Assembly (NCBI RefSeq): GCF_900009145.1
Contig: NZ_LN889813.1
Span: 385,900 to 449,899 of the forward strand
Source of the DNA: Planktothrix tepida PCC 9214
GTDB taxonomy: Bacteria > Cyanobacteriota > Cyanobacteriia > Cyanobacteriales > Microcoleaceae
DNA: 64,000 nucleotides
Direction of reading: 5' to 3'
Position numbers and translations under genes: made by a program. Each line of letters begins with the position of its first letter. The stretch's first letter is position 1. Under the pieces are notes generated by a model, which did no database searches, had not been told where the DNA came from, and was given only the letters and a program-made list of their open reading frames with translations. Of the stretch, positions 47,585 through 55,955 are shown one piece after another.

Positions 47585-48577
47585 TTACTCTGTCTGTGAG
47601 GGTTTTGATCCGGTATTGCGAACATTAATTAATTTGTTGAGGAGATCGAACCAAAAGGACGATCCCATTGAAATTGCGATCGCGGTTAATCCCCATCCTA
47701 TCATCGCTTTAATGACATTAAAAGTGAATAAGTTTTCTCCTGAATTAAACTGTTGATTTACGTTCGAGGTATCCCATCCTAAAGGTAAAGAGGAAAAGTC
47801 AAATAAATAGGAATAGAGAAAATTTTCGGTTAAATCTTGGCAAGATTTTGGAGCATCGGGTTGAGATTTTAAACAATCTTTAAGGGGAAAATTAGCATCT
47901 TGATTCAAAACAATATTAATCGTTTGGCTGAGATTTTCTTGTAATATAGGTTCTTGAAATAAACGATTAGCAATATTTAAGGTATCTGCATTTAATCCAA
48001 TTGCTGCAATTAACCCAATCAAAAGAGTAATCAATTTAACTTTCCGTTTATAGACCCCTGATGCTCGAACCATTGATTGTTCAAACCAATCACTAATGGC
48101 TTTTTCTAAGGGTTCAATTTCTGCGGGATCTCTGGCTTCATGACTCGCTTTAACCGCTAAGATTTTGAACAATTTAATTTGATCAGGATCAAAAAGATGT
48201 TGAATCGCTTCAGAATCAATGGCTTTAATAAAATCTTCAATCGTAAAACTATCGAGCTTTGGTTGCACCCCAGACTGTTCTAAAATAACACTTATTAAGG
48301 TTAAAGCAAAGGTTGAACTCGGAATATAAGACGGGCCTAATGAGCGTTGATTCACTCGTTGTTTATAATCTTTCCAGGATTTAATTAAAGGGTGTTGATA
48401 GAGTAATTCTGTAGCGGTATTTCCTAAAACAACTTGAATAGAACGATATAAATTTTCCGCTCTCCAATCAAAGATATAACTGGCTAAAAATTCTTGGATT
48501 TCTGAGGTAAATAAACTCAAAAGTAGATAAATAAAAAATAAGCCAATCGCCACATTCAGCGTTGAGGGAATAGTCAT
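47585..48577 (-). CDS. membrane protein, unknown
   Basis: A 330-residue protein when started at ATG 48577, directly before the first membrane helix (STLNVAIGLFFIYLLLSLFTSEIQE); a longer frame from 48679 would run into repeat DNA. Further membrane segments are near the middle (LITLLIGLIAAIGLNAD) and the C-terminus (IKAMIGWGLTAIAISMG). The large soluble loop is helical and acidic. I do not recognise a family. It converges with the giant kinase, stop codons 14 bases apart, and is divergent from pdxA across a repeat. Confidence 0.6.
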   Translation of the reverse strand: MTIPSTLNVAIGLFFIYLLLSLFTSEIQEFLASYIFDWRAENLYRSIQVVLGNTATELLYQHPLIKSWKDYKQRVNQRSLGPSYIPSSTFALTLISVILEQSGVQPKLDSFTIEDFIKAIDSEAIQHLFDPDQIKLFKILAVKASHEARDPAEIEPLEKAISDWFEQSMVRASGVYKRKVKLITLLIGLIAAIGLNADTLNIANRLFQEPILQENLSQTINIVLNQDANFPLKDCLKSQPDAPKSCQDLTENFLYSYLFDFSSLPLGWDTSNVNQQFNSGENLFTFNVIKAMIGWGLTAIAISMGSSFWFDLLNKLINVRNTGSKPSQTE

Positions 48578-48639
48578 AGGTTGCGGTTTAATATAAACTA
48601 ACGGTTTTATCCAGTTTGATTTTAACTGATTCTTTCCCC

Positions 48640-48704
48640 GTAGTAAGCCCTTTAGGGCTACAATATTTAAAACGATCAAGAAAAAGCCCTGAAGGGCTTA
48701 CTAC
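48640..48704. repeat. paired 20-bp inverted repeat upstream of pdxA
   Basis: GTAGTAAGCCCTTTAGGGCT (48640-48659) and, inverted, AGCCCTGAAGGGCTTACTAC (48685-48704) match at 19 of 20 positions. Each arm also contains a smaller palindrome (AGCCCTTTAGGGCT, AGCCCTGAAGGGCT). This is a dispersed, hairpin-forming repeat of a kind found across cyanobacterial genomes. It sits eight bases before the pdxA start. Confidence 0.85.
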
Positions 48705-48711
48705 TGAAATT

Positions 48712-49749
48712 ATGTCTCAATCTAAACAATTACCTCGTTTAGCCATAACATTAGGTGATCCATCAGGAATTGGGCCAGAAGTGGTATTAAAAGCTTTAGC
48801 TGATCCGACGTTACATCAACACTGTGATCTAACGGTTATTGGAAGCGATCGCATTTTGCAACAAACCTACAAACAGTTACAAAATCAAGGATTTTATTCC
48901 TCAAACCCCCATCAGTTTACCGTGATAAATTTAGAGCCTGATCCGACTTTACCTCCCTTACAAATGGGAGTAGGAAACCTCACCAGTGGGGCGATTAGTT
49001 TTCAATATTTAGATACAGCCATTACTCGAACATTACAAGGCGAATTTGATGGAATTATAACAGGGCCAATTGCTAAAAATTTATGGAATTTAGCGGGTTA
49101 TAATTACCCCGGACAAACGGAATTTTTAGCCGAAAAAGCCAAAGTTAAACGCTTTGGAATGTTATTTGTCGCCCGCTCTCCCTATACAGGCTGGACATTA
49201 AGAACATTGTTAGCCACAACTCATATTCCTCTCTCTCAAGTTTCCTCAACTTTAACCCCAGAATTAATGAGTTTAAAATTAGAGTTACTTGTGGATTGTT
49301 TACGTCATGAATTTGGATTAGAAAATCCCCGCATTGCTGTGGCTGGATTAAACCCCCATAGTGGAGAAGAGGGACAGTTAGGAACAGAAGAAAAACAGTG
49401 GTTAATTCCTTGGTTAAATCAACAACGCGATCGCTATCCTTATATTCAATTAGACGGCCCAATTCCCCCGGATACCATGTGGGTTAAACCGGGTCAAGCT
49501 TGGTTTAATTTAGGAAAAAATGCCCATGATGGTTATTTAGCATTATATCATGATCAAGGGCTAATTCCTGTTAAATTAATGGCATTTGATCGGGCGGTTA
49601 ATACAACAATTGGTTTACCTTTTATCCGAACTTCTCCTGATCACGGTACAGCCTTTGATATTGCGGGAAAAGGAATTGCAGATGCGTCTAGTATGAAAGC
49701 TGCAATTGATTTCGGCATAGAATTAGTTAATAATCGTATAAAAAATTAA
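48712..49749 (+). CDS. pdxA: 4-hydroxythreonine-4-phosphate dehydrogenase
   Basis: PdxA oxidises 4-phosphohydroxythreonine in the DXP-dependent route to pyridoxal phosphate. The 345-residue protein has the [18 protein letters not shown] start, the TGPIAK and [10 protein letters not shown] segments, the metal-binding histidines in TTHIPLSQV and HDQGLIP and a C-terminal [16 protein letters not shown]. Starting at ATG 48712 gives the normal length; an upstream frame from 48616 reads through the repeat and is rejected. The next gene begins five bases after the stop. Confidence 0.94.
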   Translation: MSQSKQLPRLAITLGDPSGIGPEVVLKALADPTLHQHCDLTVIGSDRILQQTYKQLQNQGFYSSNPHQFTVINLEPDPTLPPLQMGVGNLTSGAISFQYLDTAITRTLQGEFDGIITGPIAKNLWNLAGYNYPGQTEFLAEKAKVKRFGMLFVARSPYTGWTLRTLLATTHIPLSQVSSTLTPELMSLKLELLVDCLRHEFGLENPRIAVAGLNPHSGEEGQLGTEEKQWLIPWLNQQRDRYPYIQLDGPIPPDTMWVKPGQAWFNLGKNAHDGYLALYHDQGLIPVKLMAFDRAVNTTIGLPFIRTSPDHGTAFDIAGKGIADASSMKAAIDFGIELVNNRIKN

Positions 49750-49754
49750 TTGAG

Positions 49755-50951
49755 ATGTCAAAATCAAATTCTCAACCCTCTATTCTTTGGTTTCAGTTAA
49801 TCGGATTATCCTTAGTTCAAGGCGCAATTACCTTAACTTGGTTACTCTATCGATTATATGTCCCCCAACTTTTAACTACCTTTGGATTTCCGGGTTTATT
49901 CACAACCATTTTAGTCATTGAAAATGCGTTAGGAGTTATCATTGAACCGTTAGCCGGAAATTTCTCAGATCGTCAACGACAATGGATGGGAACCCGGTTT
50001 CCTTTCATTAGTTTAGGGGTGATTTTAGCTTCAGGTTTATTTATTGCTATTCCTACATTTTTTATTTTCGGTCAATCTCTTAATTCTTTACATGGGATAT
50101 TGCCAATTTTATTAATTTTATGGGCTGTTGCGATGGCTCTATTTAGAAGTCCGGTTACAGCTTTATTAGGTCAATACGCCATAGAAACAAAACTCCCTCA
50201 AGCTATGAGTATTTTAATTTTTATTGGGGGTATTGTGGGGGCTATTCGTCCCATTTCTAGTGAATTTATTCTGAGTTTTGGTTCAGGAATTACATTTACA
50301 ATTGGCTCTTTAGTTTTATTAGGTTCAGTCGGTATTTTAAGATATTTTAATCCTGATTTAAGTGTTCTTACTATTACTGAAAAATCTCAACAAAAGGTAT
50401 ATTTTAAAAACTTAGTTTTTATTGTAATCTTAGGATTTTTTGTGGCTTTGGGGACACGGCTAATATTGGGAGAATTTATCCCTAATATTATTCAAATTTC
50501 AGGAGAAAATGTCAAATGGATGATGTTTATTGGATTAATTCTTCTAGCCTTTGCATCTATTCCGGCTGGATTGATAGCCGTTAAAATTGGAAATACAAAA
50601 GCAACATTAATCGGATTAATCGCCACATCTATTTTATTAATTCCCCTTTCATTCTTCTCCCATTCTATCCTATTCCTATTCCTATTATTCCTCATTGCGA
50701 GTTATAGTTTAGTTGCTAATGGTATTATTCCCATTGCCTTTTCCTTAGTCCCCCCTCATAAAGCAGGGTTAGGAATCGGAGTTTATTTTGGATCCTTTTC
50801 TTTAGCCATGAGTGGATATGATTTTATCGTAAAACAACCCGGAACAGTTAATTTATTCGTCAGTTCGGGTTTGGGAATCATCGCCTTTTTAATGATCGCT
50901 ATTTTAATCAACTTTATCCCTAAATTAACGACTTCTACCAGCACAAGCTAA
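49755..50951 (+). CDS. MFS transporter
   Basis: A 398-residue membrane transporter with about twelve hydrophobic helices. The loop between helices 2 and 3 has EPLAGNFSDRQRQWMGTRFP, the G-x-x-x-D-R type motif of the major facilitator superfamily, in the form seen in sugar and sucrose/H+ symporter relatives. The substrate cannot be given. It follows pdxA by five bases and precedes the JAMM gene by ten, so the four genes from pdxA to the E1-rhodanese may be one unit. Confidence 0.8.
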   Translation: MSKSNSQPSILWFQLIGLSLVQGAITLTWLLYRLYVPQLLTTFGFPGLFTTILVIENALGVIIEPLAGNFSDRQRQWMGTRFPFISLGVILASGLFIAIPTFFIFGQSLNSLHGILPILLILWAVAMALFRSPVTALLGQYAIETKLPQAMSILIFIGGIVGAIRPISSEFILSFGSGITFTIGSLVLLGSVGILRYFNPDLSVLTITEKSQQKVYFKNLVFIVILGFFVALGTRLILGEFIPNIIQISGENVKWMMFIGLILLAFASIPAGLIAVKIGNTKATLIGLIATSILLIPLSFFSHSILFLFLLFLIASYSLVANGIIPIAFSLVPPHKAGLGIGVYFGSFSLAMSGYDFIVKQPGTVNLFVSSGLGIIAFLMIAILINFIPKLTTSTSTS

Positions 50952-50961
50952 ATCTTAATTT

Positions 50962-51435
50962 ATGTCAACCTTAACCCTATCCTCAGAACAAATTCAACAA
51001 ATTTTAACTTATGCAGAACAAACCTATCCCGTGGAATGCTGCGGATTATTAATGGGAAAAATTAATGAAAATCATGATAAAATTGTAGTGGAGATTATTC
51101 CCGCCGAAAATGCTTGGAATTCGGAAACCGCCCAAGCTTTTGAGGAGGTAGAAACGACTGATCAACCTGTCACCTCTGAACGTCGGTTTACAATTTCTCC
51201 TCAACAAATGATTCAAGCCCAAAAACAAGGACGCGATCGCAATCTTGTTATTATAGGAATCTATCATTCCCATCCCGATCATCCAGCCATTCCCTCAGAA
51301 TTTGATCGAGTTTGTGCGTGGTCAGACTATTCTTATATTATTATTTCCGTCGAAAAAGGAAAAGCAACCGACCTGCAAAACTGGAGTTTAGATGAATATC
51401 AACAGTTTCAAGTTGAAGAATTGATAAGACATTAA
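50962..51435 (+). CDS. JAMM/Mov34 zinc metallopeptidase (M67)
   Basis: A 157-residue single-domain JAMM protein. The full metal set is present: glutamate in PVECCGLLMG near residue 26, then HSHPDHPAIPSEFD near residue 102 (HxH, seven residues, S, two residues, D). Bacterial enzymes of this type (for example Mec of actinobacteria) cut an amino acid or peptide off the C-terminus of ubiquitin-like sulfur-carrier proteins. The E1-rhodanese gene directly downstream supports a role with a sulfur carrier. No ubiquitin-like gene is visible in the window. Confidence 0.88.
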   Translation: MSTLTLSSEQIQQILTYAEQTYPVECCGLLMGKINENHDKIVVEIIPAENAWNSETAQAFEEVETTDQPVTSERRFTISPQQMIQAQKQGRDRNLVIIGIYHSHPDHPAIPSEFDRVCAWSDYSYIIISVEKGKATDLQNWSLDEYQQFQVEELIRH

Positions 51436-51522
51436 CCCATTTTCCCTCCTAGGACATACAATATATAGTTTTGACGACCCAAACCCGTAACAGGGACGGT
51501 TATATTTTTTGTCGAAATTGCT

Positions 51523-52695
51523 ATGCTAAATCCAAATCTGGATGAAATCCAGTTAACGAAAGACGACTACGAACGTTACTCCCGCCATCTGATTTTGCCA
51601 GAAGTTGGTCTGGAAGGTCAGAAACGCTTGAAGGCGGCGAGTGTGCTGTGCATTGGAACCGGGGGACTCGGTTCGCCATTACTCCTGTATTTGGCGGCGG
51701 CGGGAATTGGACGCATCGGAATTGTGGATTTTGATGTGGTTGACCATTCCAACCTGCAACGCCAAATTATTCATGGGACGTCCTGGGTGGGAAAACCCAA
51801 AATTGAATCAGCGAAAAACCGGATTTTGGAGATTAACCCCAGTTGTCAAGTTGACCTCTACAACACCCGCCTGAGTTCAGAAAATGCCCTTGACCTGCTG
51901 CGACCCTATGATGTGATTGTAGATGGAACCGACAATTTCCCAACCCGCTATCTAGTCAATGACGCCTGTGTGTTACTGGACAAACCCAACGTCTACGGGT
52001 CAATTTTCCGGTTTGAAGGTCAGGCGACGGTATTTAACTATGAAGGTGGCCCCAACTACCGCGATTTATACCCCGAACCCCCACCACCGGGGATGGTTCC
52101 CTCCTGTGCAGAAGGTGGCGTTTTAGGAATTTTACCCGGAATGATTGGCGTGATTCAAGCCACAGAAACCGTCAAAATCATTTTAGGAAAAGGTCGAACC
52201 TTAAGCGGACGCTTGTTATTATATAACTCCTTAGATATGACGTTTCGGGAGTTAAAATTACGTCCCAATCCTGAACGTCCCATTATTGAAAAATTAATTG
52301 ATTACGAACAATTCTGCGGAATTCCCCAAGCAAAAGAACAGGAGGCAAAACAAAAAATGGATATTCCTGAAATGACGGTTCAGGAACTTAAGCAATTAAT
52401 CGATAGTGGTGCGAAGGATTTCGTATTAATTGATGTCCGTAATCCCCATGAGTATGAAATTGCTCAAATTCCCGGTTCGGTGTTAATTCCTTTACCCGAT
52501 ATTGAACAAGGAAAAGGCATTGAACAAGTCAAAGAAAAGTTAAATGGTCATCGTTTAATTGCCCATTGTAAATCAGGAATGCGGTCTGGAAAAGCGTTAG
52601 GAATTCTCAAAGAAGCAGGCATTGAAGGCACTAACGTTAAAGGCGGAATTCTGGCTTGGAGTCGAGAAATTGATTCTTCTGTTCCTGAATATTAA
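51523..52695 (+). CDS. moeB: E1-like adenylyltransferase/sulfurtransferase with rhodanese domain (MoeB/MoeZ-type)
   Basis: A 390-residue two-domain enzyme. The E1 domain (about 1-250) has the nucleotide loop GTGGLGSPLLLYLAAAG, DFDVVDHSNLQRQ and DGTDNFPTRYLVND, plus the SCAEGGVLG cysteine. The rhodanese domain (about 275-388) has IDVRNPHEYE and the active-site loop HCKSGMRSGKAL. Such enzymes adenylate and thiolate the C-terminus of ubiquitin-like proteins (MoaD, ThiS, CysO). The CxxC zinc pairs of E. coli MoeB are absent, as I recall for other rhodanese-fused forms. The JAMM gene 87 bases upstream is the likely partner. Confidence 0.9.
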   Translation: MLNPNLDEIQLTKDDYERYSRHLILPEVGLEGQKRLKAASVLCIGTGGLGSPLLLYLAAAGIGRIGIVDFDVVDHSNLQRQIIHGTSWVGKPKIESAKNRILEINPSCQVDLYNTRLSSENALDLLRPYDVIVDGTDNFPTRYLVNDACVLLDKPNVYGSIFRFEGQATVFNYEGGPNYRDLYPEPPPPGMVPSCAEGGVLGILPGMIGVIQATETVKIILGKGRTLSGRLLLYNSLDMTFRELKLRPNPERPIIEKLIDYEQFCGIPQAKEQEAKQKMDIPEMTVQELKQLIDSGAKDFVLIDVRNPHEYEIAQIPGSVLIPLPDIEQGKGIEQVKEKLNGHRLIAHCKSGMRSGKALGILKEAGIEGTNVKGGILAWSREIDSSVPEY

Positions 52696-52732
52696 ATCAA
52701 GGGAATTACCCCAGGATTCAAAACTAATTTTT

Positions 52733-52771
52733 AAGTGGGTGATGTGTACTAACATACAACCCACTTTTTTT
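52733..52771 (+). terminator. intrinsic terminator after the E1-rhodanese gene
   Basis: AAGTGGGT (52733-52740) pairs with ACCCACTT (52759-52766) and a run of T follows. It lies 38 bases after the stop codon of the E1-rhodanese gene and ends the pdxA-to-E1 group. Confidence 0.85.
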
Positions 52772-52787
52772 ATATAACAAATTCTTT

Positions 52788-53078
52788 CTACGAACAACTT
52801 TGATTCACTTCAGGTTTAGCATAAACATCCCCTTTCGGAAAAATCCACTGTTGAATTAAGCGACGAGTTTCTATATCAGAAGCTTTCCAATTCCCTGATT
52901 TTAACTGTTGTTGTAAAGGCGTTAAATCTGTACTAGAGGAAGATTGGGTTTGAGCAAATACAAGGGAATCCATCGCCATTATCAAGGCTGAAATTACAGT
53001 AATTCTACCGATGAATTGAGTAAATTGGTACATAAATCTACAGGTTTTATTGAGAATAGAGTTAGTCAAATTTTCCAT
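52788..53078 (-). CDS. small exported protein with a GUN4-like motif
   Basis: A 96-residue protein, started at ATG 53078, where GGGGA lies upstream; the longer frame would overlap the exonuclease-ATPase gene. A signal peptide (VISALIMAMDSLVFAQ) is followed by a short mature part with LTPLQQQLKSGNWKASDIETRRLI, similar to the first helices of GUN4 domains, which bind tetrapyrroles, but the rest of that domain (about 100 residues) is absent. The end WIFPKGDVYAKPEVNQSCS is unlike any domain I know. It follows the exonuclease-ATPase gene by 28 bases on the same strand. Confidence 0.55.
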   Translation of the reverse strand: MENLTNSILNKTCRFMYQFTQFIGRITVISALIMAMDSLVFAQTQSSSSTDLTPLQQQLKSGNWKASDIETRRLIQQWIFPKGDVYAKPEVNQSCS

Positions 53079-53106
53079 TGATATCCCCGATAATTCAGGA
53101 TAGTTT

Positions 53107-55542
53107 TTAATTTGATTCCTGTTTAATATTTTGAAATAACCAATAATCTTTATATTCTGATAAAATAAATTCAATTGCATCCTCTAGTTTAACGTCTAAA
53201 TCATGGTTTTGGATATCCACAATCATTTGATAAAATAGTTCAAATAGAATTCGCTCCTCTTGATGCCAAATCATCAATTTTCCGGTGCGAGAGTGTTGAA
53301 GTCGTTCTAATTCTAATAAGCTTTTTTGACCGCTAATGGGATAATCGGTTTCATCTCGACATAGAATAAATTTAAAATTGGGTTTAAAACCCAGTAACTC
53401 ATTCCAGTTTTTCAACCGATGGAAAAAGGGAGATCCCCCTAAATGCAAAAATCCGACAACAAAACTATGAGTTTGGGTCTGAATCACTAAATGTTCAGGA
53501 ATCACCCGTTTCCCCAACTTTAAGACATCTACACTCAAGGGAGAAATCACTAACATTAACCCTTCTAAAAGCGTCATCAATTTTCCTAAATCATCACTAT
53601 CAGTAATAATTTTAGGTTTAGATAATGTCCCCTCTAAGCAAATGCGTTGTTCTTTGAAGTAATTTCTCAATTGTCGCTGAACCGGAGATTCCAAGAAAGG
53701 GGTAAATCCAAATAACTCAGAATTAAAAATTTCTGATTTTTCGGGATAATTCCGAGTAATAAACTCACTCATTTGACCCATTGCTTGTTTGATTGTTTCC
53801 AGTTCCGCTTCTAACTGTTGTAATCGTCGCTCAACCTCTGTTTCATCCGGGGTAGAAAGGGGAATAAGTTGATGTTTAGGGAGAGGAATTCCATCAACTT
53901 TATAGCGATAATAATCCGCCGCCACATTTAAGACTGTCCGAATCGAAAGATGATTTAAAATGGCGGTAACTTCATCAGGTTCAAATAAATCATCAACGGT
54001 AATATCTAAAAATTGTATTTTTAAATTTAATAACTGTTTTAGCTCTTGATTAGAAGGACGATTTAGGAACACTTGGGACTGAGACACCCGATCAATAATT
54101 GAGCCATCAAAAACCGCTTTAAATTGTTGCCAGCGATCAGGAAATAAGTTTAAAATAATTAAACTATTGGGAACATGGGTAAAAATCTCTTTAACGGCTG
54201 ATCCAAAAGCCTGTAATAACCGTTCATTGTTCTTTAATCCTAACCCCTCTAACTGATCAAAAACAATCATTAACGGTTGATCTAATAACGATAAACACCC
54301 TAACACCTTTAACGCCTCTAAAGAAGCTTCCTCCCGACTCAATTCATCTTCCCAAGATGGTAAACCTACCCGATCTAATTCCTCTTGAGGTAAATTATTC
54401 ATCGCCAACCATTGGGTAATAATTTGACGGCGATTAAAGTCAGTATACCCACAAAATTTCACAATTCCCTGTAAAAATTTAGGGGCGTAACCTGCGGCGG
54501 AAAAGTTATTATTCCACCATTCTAAGGCTCGTTTTTCAATATGTTGCCAAAACTCCCGTTTTGTTTTTGTTTCCGCTTGGGATAAATCGGTAAAGAGTTT
54601 TAAATTTCCGCCTTGAATCAGTTGTAAAATTTTCTCATCTTTCTGAGTTCTAGCGGTAAAGTAAGTGTCTGTAGATTTAATGATTTCAGCAAAACTATTC
54701 GCCAATAAATATTCAAGCTGAGTGTGAATACTATTGGGAACAATTTGGATCAAAGATTCTAAAATTCGGCTATAGGTATGAAATAAAACCGTATCGGGGT
54801 TATTGGGTTGACGAATAAATAATAAACGGTTTTTGGTTAATAAATCCTTGGCTAATCGCATCATCAGATGAGTTTTTCCCGAACCAGGTTCCCCAATGAC
54901 AACCGCCCCCTTTGTTTGATGATTAGGGTCTAATTTAATATCGCCCAAAATTGCTTTTAAGCGATCGCATTCTTCCGCAAAAATACCCCTAAAATCGGGA
55001 TGATCCTGAAACGGTGTATCCACCCGACTGCTTCCAAAGGGATTCGGTTGAGTTTTTAATTCAGTTTTCAAATATTCATTGACAATATGTTTATAAAGTT
55101 GATAGGTAAATAACGCATCATATTTCGCCCGATGAGCCGCATCTCGAATAAAAAATTGACCATCTAATTTTAACCTTAAATGCTTACTTAAAGCTTCTAA
55201 CGAATGACTATTCAGTTGCGGTAAATAGCGTTGCGCTAGTTCAAAACTACACTGAAAATCTAATTGAGGTGCTGAAATTCCTACGGCTTTAAATGTATTT
55301 CTCAATACTTCAATATCATGTTGAGCATAATGACAGATAATTAATTGAGATTGAGCGATTTCAACAAATTCTTTTAAAATCTGCTTTAACGGTTTAGTCC
55401 GATGGGAAATTCTCGGACTGTGAGGATGATTTTCTGCAAAAGCTTCATAAATTAATTCACCTTGATGATTGACAATGGCTAATTCTCTTAAAATCGGTTG
55501 TCCTTCCGTATCAATAACAATAAAATCTTTTGTAGTTTTCAT
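53107..55542 (-). CDS. DEDDh 3'-5' exonuclease fused to a P-loop ATPase
   Basis: An 811-residue protein starting at ATG 55542. Residues 1-150 are an intact DnaQ-like exonuclease with Asp11 and Glu13 (VIDTEG), Asp76 (AQHDIEVL), His137 and Asp142 (AHRAKYDA). After a linker, residues about 180-620 form a STAND/AAA-like ATPase with Walker A GEPGSGKT (217-224) and a Walker B LMIVFDQLEG. A coiled coil follows (ERRLQQLEAELETIKQAM), and a C-terminal domain of about 200 residues that I do not recognise. No membrane segment or signal peptide is seen. The function is unknown; DNA repair, replication editing or anti-phage defence are possible. The small exported gene downstream may be co-transcribed. Confidence 0.85.
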   Translation of the reverse strand: MKTTKDFIVIDTEGQPILRELAIVNHQGELIYEAFAENHPHSPRISHRTKPLKQILKEFVEIAQSQLIICHYAQHDIEVLRNTFKAVGISAPQLDFQCSFELAQRYLPQLNSHSLEALSKHLRLKLDGQFFIRDAAHRAKYDALFTYQLYKHIVNEYLKTELKTQPNPFGSSRVDTPFQDHPDFRGIFAEECDRLKAILGDIKLDPNHQTKGAVVIGEPGSGKTHLMMRLAKDLLTKNRLLFIRQPNNPDTVLFHTYSRILESLIQIVPNSIHTQLEYLLANSFAEIIKSTDTYFTARTQKDEKILQLIQGGNLKLFTDLSQAETKTKREFWQHIEKRALEWWNNNFSAAGYAPKFLQGIVKFCGYTDFNRRQIITQWLAMNNLPQEELDRVGLPSWEDELSREEASLEALKVLGCLSLLDQPLMIVFDQLEGLGLKNNERLLQAFGSAVKEIFTHVPNSLIILNLFPDRWQQFKAVFDGSIIDRVSQSQVFLNRPSNQELKQLLNLKIQFLDITVDDLFEPDEVTAILNHLSIRTVLNVAADYYRYKVDGIPLPKHQLIPLSTPDETEVERRLQQLEAELETIKQAMGQMSEFITRNYPEKSEIFNSELFGFTPFLESPVQRQLRNYFKEQRICLEGTLSKPKIITDSDDLGKLMTLLEGLMLVISPLSVDVLKLGKRVIPEHLVIQTQTHSFVVGFLHLGGSPFFHRLKNWNELLGFKPNFKFILCRDETDYPISGQKSLLELERLQHSRTGKLMIWHQEERILFELFYQMIVDIQNHDLDVKLEDAIEFILSEYKDYWLFQNIKQESN

Positions 55543-55773
55543 AAGACGTGAATACAATAAACTTGTTGAAGAACGAGAACCCGATGATCAAGATCACGGG
55601 ATACCCTCGATATCTCTCACACACTTCTATGTTTATTGTCACTCAGAATGAACGTTATTATCACACAATTTTAGAGATGTGCGTCCCTGATATCACTGGA
55701 AAAATACGGAATAATTGAATCATCAACTTAATGATCCTGATTCTTTTAACCCTTACGGACTTGGAGAACGATT

Positions 55774-55884
55774 ATGCAACGTCCTAAACCTCTTCGTTCT
55801 AACCCCTATAGCAGCTACCGTGACCCCAAAACGGGACGATGGTTGATTGTTAAACCGATGGAAGCTTCGGTTAAAATGGGTTAA
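55774..55884 (+). CDS. small 36-residue protein, unknown
   Basis: An ORF of 36 codons, MQRPKPLRSNPYSSYRDP followed by KTGRWLIVKPMEASVKMG. GGAGAACG sits seven to ten bases ahead of the ATG, a good ribosome site. It is basic and rich in proline and tyrosine, with no membrane segment. The composition and the strong ribosome site suggest a real gene and not chance. It is 70 bases before the CRY-DASH gene in the same direction, and the start regions of the exonuclease-ATPase gene face it from the other strand. Confidence 0.6.
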   Translation: MQRPKPLRSNPYSSYRDPKTGRWLIVKPMEASVKMG

Positions 55885-55955
55885 GGTGAATCCGTTGGTG
55901 TCGATACCTCTACGGGTTCTGTAAACAACCTGAACCGTTTAGACATTAAATCATC

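Noticed and set aside
48616..48711. Longer N-terminus for PdxA
   Set aside because: The extra codons are read from a palindromic repeat; ATG 48712 gives the normal protein.
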